Part shown: positions 1 through 8,808 of the stretch, in pieces
Layout of the letters: each line of letters starts with the position of its first letter
Numbering within the stretch: position 1 is the first letter of the stretch
Source of the DNA: Saccoglossus kowalevskii
Taxonomy: Eukaryota > Hemichordata > Enteropneusta > Harrimaniidae
Assembly (NCBI RefSeq): GCF_000003605.2
Contig: NW_003109978.1
Location: forward strand, 562,726 to 585,958
DNA: 23,233 nt
Direction: 5' to 3'
Notes under the pieces: generated by a model
The model's input: the letters and a program-made list of their open reading frames with translations, nothing else
Told to the model about the DNA's origin: nothing
The model's database searches: none
Program-made: the position numbers and the translations under genes

Positions 1-115
1 AAACAAGCATTTGCCCATGAGCCTTTGAATTTTTTGCCATGTGTTGTTATTCGTCGCTTGGGATTTAATTCTCGCGCGTGCGCAGGTGACGACCCTCTCG
101 CTTCAATATATTGAA
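1..115 (+). repeat. Dispersed repeat, copy R1
   Basis: This stretch resembles 9575-9672 (R2) and, more weakly, 10097-10160 (R3). Shared landmarks are the start aaacaagc, a cgtcgctt block and the GC-rich block gcgtgcgcaggtga, followed by a ccctc/ccctgcgctt block. R1 and R3 also share cccatgag just after the start. No terminal inverted repeats or coding capacity were seen, so the class is unknown. A short non-autonomous transposon or SINE fragment is the simplest reading. The left end may be cut by the window edge. Confidence 0.5.
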
Positions 116-223
116 CATTACATACACAATTCCATATGCCACATTCCTTAAGACTAATTCAAAGGTCGCTCTACTTTTGTGGCAAAATTGTTTGTTAATT
201 GATAAAGCTCGTAAGTACACCTG

Positions 224-1398
224 ACATGTAATAAATGCACTACATAACATAGTAAATGCTCTACATAACATGATAAATGCACTACATAACATTTTAAATG
301 CACTACATTACATGGTAAATGCATTACATAACATGGTGAATGCATTACATAACACGGTGAATGCACTACATAACATGATAAATGCACTACATAACATGGT
401 AAATGCACTACATAACATAATATGGTAAATGCACTACATAACATGGTGAATGCACTACATAACATGGTAAGTGCACTACATAACACGATAAATGCACTAC
501 ATAACATGATAAATGCACTACATAACATGGTAAATGCATACAGAACATGGTAAATGCACTACATAAGATGACAAATGCACTACATAACAAGGTAAATGCA
601 CTACATAACATGGTAAATTCTTACATAACATGGTAAATGCACCACATTACATGGTAGATGATCTACATAACATGGTATATGCACTACATTACATGATAAA
701 TGCACTACATAACATGATAAATGCACTACATAACATGGTAAATGCACTACATAACATGGTAAATGCACTACATAACATGATAAATGCACTACATAACAAG
801 GTAAATGCACTACATAACATGATAAATGCACTACACAACATGGTAAATGCACTGCACAACAAAGTAAATGCACTACATAACATGGTAAATGCACTACACA
901 ACATGGTAAATGCACTACACAACATGGTAAATGCACTACATAACATGGTAAAGGCACTACAGAACATGGTAAATGCACTACATAAGATGACAAATGCACT
1001 ACATAGCAAGGTAAATGCACCACATTACAAGGTAAATACTCTACACAACATGGTAAATGCAATACATAACATGGTAAATGCACTACACAACATGGTAAAC
1101 GCACTGCACAACATGGTAAATGCACTACATAACATGGTAAATGCACTACACAACATGGTAAATGCACTACATAACATGATAAATGCACTACACAACATGA
1201 TATATGCACTACATAACATGGTAAATGCACTACATAACATGATATATGCACTACATAACAATGTAAATGCACAACATAACATGATAAATGCACTACATAA
1301 CATGGCGAATTCACTACATTACATGGTAAATGCACTACATAGCATGGTAAATGCACTGCACAACATGGTAAATGCACTACATAAGATGACAACAACAT
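224..1398. repeat. 21-bp minisatellite array, about 56 units
   Basis: A tandem array of a 21-bp unit close to atggtaaatgcactacataac, with scattered point changes (ggt/gat, cat/cac) and a few 1-2 bp indels. Because 21 is a multiple of 3, stop-free frames run through it on both strands. They give repeats such as MVNALHN on plus and CYVVHLP or MLCSAFT on minus. These are by-products of the repeat: unit length is held, but no frame is preferred and there is no coding context. A variant unit containing ataagatgac recurs at 563, 982 and 1381, spaced 419 and 399 bp, which suggests a higher-order period of about 19-20 units. Confidence 0.95.
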
Positions 1399-2609
1399 AA
1401 TATTTTATGACTTAAGATAGCTGTGGCTTTCCATAATTTCTAGTAGTGTCATGAATTTGTTTACCCGTATCTGTTGACCGATTTAATTAGTTGATTATTA
1501 GCCGAATTGCTGTGTTATGTCTGTCATCGTTTAGGCAGGCGAGGTCCTGGACGGAATTTGGCTCAGTGATTTGGAACTAATTGCGAGATAACCGTCGCTA
1601 TTCTGACTACTCATTCTGACAGTTGGTATCCGTAGTTATTAATGTAGTGAACGATTAATCAAAAGATATGACGTATTCAGTACTTAGTGTGATTGGCTTT
1701 ATGATTGAAAGTTACGCTCTAGAGTCATTTTTTTGCTTTGTAATTGGTTGGAGTTTTGAAAATGAATAAAGAGAGTTTGAGTTGGTCTTGGGGAGCACAG
1801 CACGATAGACGCAGTCGAGAGTCCGGTCCTGGAGAGTCTTGGGCGAGTCTTGGGTCAGCCTTGCGATAGTCTTGGGGATTTTTCCCCAGGGCGCTGTGTA
1901 TAATAGAGTGCTCCACAGACCGACTAAGACGAGAGTTGAACCGTATTTCGTTGTGTGTGTCTTATTTGACTGTAAAGTATAAGTGACTTTCCTGATCCGG
2001 TACCTTAAGGGGACGCGACAGAGAGACGAGACTAGATTCCCCCCTGGCACGTGTGGAGACCCCCGTGGAGTAGAATACCCCCCTGATAGTAGTGTCGGCA
2101 CGGTTACTAGACCGTGGTGTCGGTAACAAAACTAAATAGGCGCGATAAAATGAACGCATGCGCAGTTCCAATGGTTCTGAATGTTGTATATAATTAACTA
2201 TACTAAACAAACACGCAAATAAACAGACTGGGGTCACGGTCAATTCACTGGGTGATCTCTTGAAAAATGGCATGTTATTTATAGCACGTTACCCCAGTAC
2301 CTGTGGAAAAATCTCATTTCGTTGACTCGATCCACCGATTCGGTGAATTGTTGGCACCGTAAAATGCTGAAAAATCAATCAGTCGAATTTATGAAACTGC
2401 TAGTTTATATTTTTATAGGCAAGAAAACCTCTGACGCAGATGACTCTGAATACCGTAGATGTCGCATTTATTACAGTAACAATTTTACTTAACATGGCAA
2501 ACATTTCAAACGTTTCTGACAATACTACTTTGAAGTAAAAACGACGTCGGTGCCTATGAGCTTTATGTTATTTAATTAAACTTGAATTATAACGCAATCA
2601 TATATAAAA

Positions 2610-2652
2610 TTGCAATTTAATTGGATTTAATTAATCACCAATTAAATTGCAA
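2610..2652. repeat. Perfect 15-bp inverted repeat with 13-nt loop
   Basis: The left arm at 2610-2624 (ttgcaatttaattgg) is the exact reverse complement of the right arm at 2638-2652. The loop contains taattaatca. It lies 233 bp beyond the stop codon of the minus-strand sialyltransferase, so it could form a hairpin in the 3' UTR if the transcript extends that far. It could equally be the core of a small AT-rich palindromic element. The pairing is certain; the role is not. Confidence 0.8.
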
Positions 2653-2808
2653 CCCTATGTAGAGTAGCGTTTTAATCCAAACATATCGCAACTATTAATA
2701 TTACAAGTAAATTCAACTATAATACACTTTAATCCAGTAGAGTTCTCGATACATACAGCAATACAATCAGTGTGAGCTCGTTTGTTTGTTTGTCGGTGTG
2801 TTTGGATG

Positions 2809-2814
2809 TTTAAT
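2809..2814 (-). promoter_or_regulatory. Candidate poly(A) signal ATTAAA for the sialyltransferase gene
   Basis: On the minus strand this reads ATTAAA, the commonest variant of AATAAA, about 70 nt after the stop codon. A canonical AATAAA lies further downstream at 2466-2471. AT-rich DNA produces such hexamers often, so the choice is uncertain without transcript data. Confidence 0.25.
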
Positions 2815-2884
2815 TAATCTCTCGTCAGTTATAATGGTCGTCCTCGCTGCTGAAGTGTTCAGCGAATATCTCCAGAAACACAAT

Positions 2885-4444
2885 TTAATGACATTTTTCT
2901 GTATGCATTTGAAGAACACCTCGCTTATGTAATTCAGTCAGGAGAGAAAACTCTGCTGGGTAGTCATGGTATTTGTGATACGTAGACCAAGTGATGTCAT
3001 CCGTGTAATGCATTGCAATAGGGTTACCTTCATGGTCTATCGGGAATGGCCAGAATCCGTATAAATGTATCTTGTCACAGTGTGCGAAACTAATGCCAAC
3101 AAGCGTCATTCCAGTTGAAAGCCCTTTCTTTATATCCCAAAACAACTTCATTCGAGACGAGTGTGTTGCGTTGAACAACAGCAAACTCAGGGGGCTTTTC
3201 GTTTCCATGAATCGAGCCAATTGGAATGCAAGGTTGCTAACTTGACTATTTGGAATAAATAAAATAAGACCTTTATATTCATCCAAATCTTTCAGGAATT
3301 TACTCGTATTAAAATTAGTAAAATTCTTCACAAATATTTCATTTTCGTAAACTCTGTATCTGGACATCAATGACTGAGATATGCTGGTCAGATCCGTTTT
3401 ACTTCCGGCGTCATGTTTATAGTCTTCGATTGGTTGCAAGTTTGACCTCACGACAAAATCGAAACTGTCAATTTCTTTACCACAGCCACTATTCCGTAGA
3501 ATACCACTATTGCCAATAACAGCACATGTTTTAAATGTCGTTCTACGTGTCAATGGGCTTATCGTTGGTAGCAATTTCCAATTGTCGACATCAATGTAAA
3601 CAGAATTAGTCGATGACGTGTCTAGGTACTCGGCGCCGATTTCGGTGTTTTTTTTCGTACATACGTAATTGGTGTTGTTCAGAAAACTGTCAATTTCTGA
3701 CTTAATCGCTCTTGTCTTGTTCACATTTGGTTTCCAATTCTTAAGTTCGGATATTATGTCTTTGAGGTGGGTTTGTAGATTCCAGATAATCTTGGCTGAT
3801 GATCGATTCCTATTAAAATTATGTGATCCCCTTTTCACAAACATGAATCTTCTCGCATGCCTTCTTGTATCATGATGACTGTCCGTTTTTATGTGGTTTA
3901 CTTGTCCATTTTTCACGTCAAACGCGTGTATACGTGCTGCTATCGATCTGCCATAGCCCGAGAGTCTCAAAATAAAACGGATATCCTCCTCAACATGACT
4001 TATGTTTTCCCCTATGTTGTCTACATGTAGGCGTATTTGTGAATCGCTTTCCTTTTTGGAGATTGTGCTGAAATTTTGTGAGTTACTGTGGTATTTACTT
4101 CTCGGAGGCATTGTGTACTTACTTTTGTTGGGCTCGTTGCTGTTGGATACAGGTGCCGATACGTCGTCATTATATTCTACTGCCTGTTCTATGCTGATGT
4201 CTCTGCTGTATCCACGTATGTACGTTGACCGACCGCTGTTTGATGTCTGAGATACATGCCCGTCATGGTTTCTGAGCGATTTAAATGCGTTTGTTTGCCA
4301 GGTGAATTCCACTATAGCAAGTCTAGTTATTGCTGTAAGGCGGTAATTAGCGTATATCACGAATACCATTCCCAGCAAAGACGTAGCTACAAGTAACAAA
4401 AAAGGTGTTCTAAACTTGGAGTAGATCAGAAACACTTTCACCAT
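2885..4444 (-). CDS. ST8Sia-like alpha-2,8-sialyltransferase (GT29), single exon
   Basis: The product is a 519-residue type II Golgi protein predicted to transfer sialic acid from CMP-sialic acid to a sialylated or galactosylated glycan. A short cytoplasmic tail is followed by one membrane segment (about residues 14-33). Sialylmotif L spans about 304-350, with CAVIGNSGIL and SGCGKEIDSFDFVVRSN. Motif S spans about 441-463 (GMTLVGISFAHCDKIHLYGF). A motif III-like H479-Y480 follows, then motif VS as H493-x4-E498. The ending RGVLQMHTEKC is the ST8Sia-type cysteine tail, and C307 with C456 would form the core disulfide. The start has a strong context (A at -3, G at +4). The family usually measures 350-400 residues. 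The excess is a stem of about 180-250 residues with a very basic patch near 194-212. Most animal ST8SIA genes have introns, so the uninterrupted frame is notable. Linkage and acceptor cannot be read from sequence. Confidence 0.93.
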   Translation of the reverse strand: MVKVFLIYSKFRTPFLLLVATSLLGMVFVIYANYRLTAITRLAIVEFTWQTNAFKSLRNHDGHVSQTSNSGRSTYIRGYSRDISIEQAVEYNDDVSAPVSNSNEPNKSKYTMPPRSKYHSNSQNFSTISKKESDSQIRLHVDNIGENISHVEEDIRFILRLSGYGRSIAARIHAFDVKNGQVNHIKTDSHHDTRRHARRFMFVKRGSHNFNRNRSSAKIIWNLQTHLKDIISELKNWKPNVNKTRAIKSEIDSFLNNTNYVCTKKNTEIGAEYLDTSSTNSVYIDVDNWKLLPTISPLTRRTTFKTCAVIGNSGILRNSGCGKEIDSFDFVVRSNLQPIEDYKHDAGSKTDLTSISQSLMSRYRVYENEIFVKNFTNFNTSKFLKDLDEYKGLILFIPNSQVSNLAFQLARFMETKSPLSLLLFNATHSSRMKLFWDIKKGLSTGMTLVGISFAHCDKIHLYGFWPFPIDHEGNPIAMHYTDDITWSTYHKYHDYPAEFSLLTELHKRGVLQMHTEKCH

Positions 4445-6109
4445 GTTGCGTTGATATAACTTGTTAATACGGACTTTGGAAGAATTGTGACTTGAATGCC
4501 TTGAACGAAGCTATGAGAACTACACCATGGCAACATTAGCTTTAAAAAACGTAATGCCTATACGAGTCTTTGATTGTACATTCAGCATCGAGTCAACAAT
4601 CAACGGAATTGAATGCACGCAATACTAGTATTGCCCCTTCGTATTGGATCAACAATAGATTCAAACGCATGTTTCATAAATACATGCGACACATGTCAAA
4701 TTTGACTATAATTTATAATCATACCAAATAATCATTATTTGTTAAAAACAATGATTTTTCCCCGTTTCATTGTTCTTATTTCAATAGTAAATACATACAT
4801 GGTTAAAAAATAAAATACCATATGCGGATATACTAATGATATTGCTTGCGTTTTTTCTAGATTAACCTTTATGCTTTTTATTACCATTGCTGGTTGAAAT
4901 GGACATTGTTCCGAGCAGCCCTGGGTTCAATAACTTCGGTTTAGAGCAGAGTTTGTTTTCCCGCGCTCCACCCGGTGCCATGGGTCGATGTGCGTAAATT
5001 TACTGAAATTCCTGGCCCATCAAGATAGAGCAGTAATTAGAACTAGTTTTGCTCATTAATGTCCACGTTTACATTTTATATATTTAGGGCTCACAGACAT
5101 CTCCGGTCACATGACCCAATAACCTGATTAAGTGTTGTGATGTGATGTGAACAGTAAACAGATTTGACTTAACACACTAAATGAACAGACGTTTTTACAC
5201 GAAGCATTAGTAAGTTTAGATCCAAGTCCATGTTTTAAATAAAACATAACACATTGCAATGATGTGATTATATCACTGTGAATACACTGTGCATTATACT
5301 TAAACACATGTCTCGAATATTGTTGGCACATGGTAATTGTTTCTAAGATTTCCTCGATTGTGTTTGTGTGTGCGAGTCACATGTAAACGGAATACCAGGC
5401 AGTCCTAACTTCTTTATAACTAACCCATGCCGCCAAGTCGACAGATTTGTTTACTTATTTATTATCTCTCAGTCTTAGAGGCAGTGAAAGGTCCTGAGTC
5501 TTCACGTTTATTTATCTCATTACATAAATCTTACATTTTATCTACTACTTCACCAGGTAACTTTGCTATAGACTCACTCACAATGAGTTAATTTTGATAG
5601 TATAGTGAATACAATAATATTCAATTATTATCTCATTTTAACAATTTAATTGTTTATTTCCATTTCAATGAAATATTTTTATTCCCTGCGCTATTTTGTT
5701 TCATAAAATAATTGTATTGCTTAACGTGAATATTTTATAAATAAACTGTATCACTGACATCTCAAAACTAAAAAAACGCCGCCAATTTAAACACGGGAAT
5801 GACAACTATACAACTGAAAGTGTCTCCGTTTAAATAGAATACAACGATGCTATTTGATTGAAATTAAATGTACACTCAGAATGGAGCAGCCGGTGCTCGC
5901 GTCGCTCCAAATAAATGTGTAGCCACGGTAGTCGCGTTGTGGTTAACGATCGGCACGCCCCCTACTGCGTGCTAATCCAAACGGGAATTGATTTCAATGG
6001 AGAGTGTTGCATTCTCGTGCCTACTGACCCTAAACACGGATTAAACCGACTGATATGGTGTGTATCGCTATAACACACTGTACACACGACACGTCAGACT
6101 AAGAATAAC
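4445..6109. promoter_or_regulatory. Intergenic region between two divergent glycosyltransferase genes
   Basis: These 1.67 kb separate the start codons of the minus-strand sialyltransferase and the plus-strand fucosyltransferase-like gene. Both 5' UTRs and promoters should lie here or nearby, unless upstream non-coding exons exist. Most of it is AT-rich. About 5880-5990 is locally rich in G, C and CpG and is the best candidate for the promoter or 5' UTR of the plus-strand gene. No convincing TATA box or shared core element was seen. The minus-strand frame at 5128-5331 has no recognisable features. Confidence 0.4.
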
Positions 6110-6358
6110 ATGGCAACTATTCGTAATGTTTTCGCCTATTTCATATTATTGTTATTTCTTGGATTCTTTATTTCCACTGCTATATACTCCTTCGGGATCA
6201 AGCCGGTGTCAAAAAAGTCCAGGTCATCAACGATCCGAGGCATTACGACGTTTGCAGGCAGAGACAACGCCAAGGAGACCGGTGATATCGAGTCTCCTGT
6301 GGCAATAGTGACTGTATCGGATCATGGATCAAGCGAGGAAACGAATGATAATTTACAA
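6110..6358 (+). CDS. Fucosyltransferase-like gene, exon 1 (membrane anchor)
   Basis: This encodes residues 1-83. ATG at 6110 has A at -3 and G at +4. A strongly hydrophobic run (NVFAYFILLLFLGFFISTAI) is followed by a lysine-rich stretch, KPVSKKSR, and then a low-complexity stem. The donor at 6359 reads caa|gtacgt, phase 0. The frame continues open for 14 more codons past the donor to a stop, so an unspliced reading would give only a 97-residue anchor with no catalytic domain. Confidence 0.75.
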
Positions 6359-8725
6359 GTACGTATGTATGTAAATAAATGTTTTCATACTGTGTGTGAA
6401 TGATGAGACATTTCAAATACGCGTCGGTGTGTACTGGGCGGATTGATACGTCAACGACAATCACTGTATATACGTATTAATGGTTTTGATGTTTTTTTGT
6501 GTGTGTCATGTAAACGCGACATTTTAGCCCAGGGGGAGGGGGTTCTCTGGGAAAATATGATACGCAAGCTGTAGTAAAAGAACGTGTAAAAATGGTGTTA
6601 TTAAGTTATTTGACGCGTATACGCGTGTACCGTTTTAGGGTAGAATATTTTAAAATATGTAAATAAAGTGTGAAAAAGAGATCTCTCATGAATTTGTGTT
6701 ATCTAAACTTGGAATCAGTATGATCTTAATATGTATATAGTGTATTTTATGTTTCTGCACATGAAATGGGGTATAATTTCACAAAAATAGGGACGTACTT
6801 AGAGGCCTTTTTAAAAGGCTATACTTCAGCATGGGTACCAGGATAGACTTGACGTACACCCCGGTCATTTTAGTCCATACCAAATTATTATACGATTCAA
6901 CAAAGTATGGAGTATCGAACAACAATTTTTCAAAAAAATTTACGTTTTCCGTTTTGTATTTTTAACATTTTTCATATCCCGTTCACGTACGTAATCTTGC
7001 AAATATAATGTGGGGTTATTGACATGGTGCAGCATATACATTGCAAAGTTATTTCAATCGTATTAGGTTTTAGGCAATTGTATTTATTACGCACGCATAG
7101 ATATGCAATATGTTTATGAAAAAAAACGAACAGTACACAATACTAAACTTAGTACTAAGGGTGTGGAAACTATCATGACAGTAGTGTACACGTCAAAAAC
7201 ACACGGTTCACTTGTGGTATACGTTATATTTTTTACTAATATTCTAAATTTTACGGATGATAAAACAATATCATTTTACATATGGCAACAAAGTCAGTTT
7301 AATAACCATGGTGATGCTGTTTATTTCACGGCGCGCAGTTAGGATTTGATTTTTATTCATATATTTTTGGAATATGTTTTAGAAAACATTATGAAATTGT
7401 AATAAGACAGAAAAACATAGTTAGCCGATTAGGCTGTGGTATTCTTTTAAATCAAGTAAGTACTCTACCGACATCCACACGTCTAATCTGGCATAATTTG
7501 CAATCGAGGTTCATGTTCTAATTTGAATCAAAAATGAAAGTTTTGTTACTGGAATAAAGGATGGAAAAAGGGAGTTGAACGATAGTGGTAAAGTGGGTGG
7601 CTAATAACGAGTAGTCTGTACACACTCCAGGAAATGCGAGATTTCCGGTTCATATGGGAAGTTTTACAATGATGTCATTACTACATTGCATTATGGGTAA
7701 TATGTGTATGTGTATAATAATCATGAGATTACACACCACTCAAACCTGGATCTACACTAGCAATTACGTCAATATATACGGTTAGGGTTTTAGAAATCCT
7801 ACACCCGTACCCGCTCATTCAATCCCAGTATAAGTTTGATGACATTGTCTTGGTGTTTTTTTCCAATCTTTTCTTCAAAGCTGAGTGATATGAACGAATC
7901 AAGTGATAGACAAAGCGACACAGACAGTTTTACTGTTGATACATCAGTGACTCACTATCTGGTGCCTATTCACCACTTCGGCAGTGGGCCAAACTTCAAC
8001 TTTAGGAATTTCAGAATTGCTGTTCTCATTGCCCTATATAATAAAATGACGATTGTTGAGAGGTGGTTCCAAACTCACGGTACACAAGCAAGATCGTGGA
8101 GATACCTGAACGAGACCTTCGATGTAACCTTGCTAAGAAAGTTGCTCGACGTCGCCTATTTCGACCGATTTAAGCGCGAATGTGACAGTAATGTGGATGT
8201 CGTCATAACAACCCCATCCAGGAGTAAAGATGTTGAAAAAATATACGAGAGACATAGTGACATTTTCGAAGTAGATTATGGAATACAATTACCTCCGTGG
8301 TCACAAATAAAGAGCATTACTCGGCTGAGTGATTTGGAAAGTATACGGAATATTCGCTGCGTTGGCGTTTATTATCCTTTAGCGTTTGAGCAATTCAACA
8401 TTTCCGGTAAAGACGAATTGTTACGTAAGGTTGATAAGCATCTGAAATGGCCGACTAGCATTCGCAGAGTTGCTGACTTGGTGAGTGATTTAGTCTGCGG
8501 TGGACGCCCGTATCTGTCAGTGCACTTTAGAACAAAGGTAGGGGAAGGGTAAGTGTAAACGCCCTGTTTTCGTACTGACATGATTTCACCGCATATTAAC
8601 CCGCAATGACTATGGTACGTAATATCAGTGGCATTCCAAATTTCAATCTTAAATACTGTTATGCAGTTATTTCCATTTGTCTGTCTAATATGTTTTTAAA
8701 AGACGACGATCAAACACGTGTACCA

Positions 8726-8808
<83 letters not shown>

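Larger units (their letters stand above)
1399..2884. other. Intergenic region downstream of the sialyltransferase
   Basis: No gene is supported here. About 1750-2110 is richer in G and C than its surroundings and carries four gtcttggg words (near 1785, 1838, 1848 and 1870). Its minus-strand frame of about 129 codons has no recognisable domain. It could be part of an LTR or other non-coding transposon sequence, but no partner copy or primer-binding site was confirmed. The rest is AT-rich, includes the palindrome at 2610-2652 and probably the 3' UTR of the minus-strand gene. Confidence 0.5.

Noticed and set aside
224..1398. Repeat array considered as a CRISPR-like array
   Set aside because: Units are directly adjacent with no spacers, and the surrounding DNA is animal in character.
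601..1400. Long open frames on both strands (256 and 265 codons) made of heptapeptide repeats
   Set aside because: They come from a 21-bp tandem repeat whose length is a multiple of three. They occur in several frames at once, with no promoter, splice or start context.
3669..4250. Plus-strand open frames within the sialyltransferase
   Set aside because: They are antisense shadows of the 519-codon gene.
7103..7342. 79-codon frame in intron 1
   Set aside because: No motif, no splice fit with exon 1 or exon 2, and composition like the surrounding intron.
7836..7880. ATG at 7836 as the start of a separate 238-codon gene
   Set aside because: Bases up to 7880 form a pyrimidine tract and acceptor; the family domain starts after it and phase matches exon 1. 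The frame also ends only because it runs past the donor at 8549.
8537..8542. Alternative exon 2 donor aag|gtaggg
   Set aside because: It would put exon 3 out of frame (immediate stop), whereas gg|gtaagt at 8549 restores the frame and the GEGC block.
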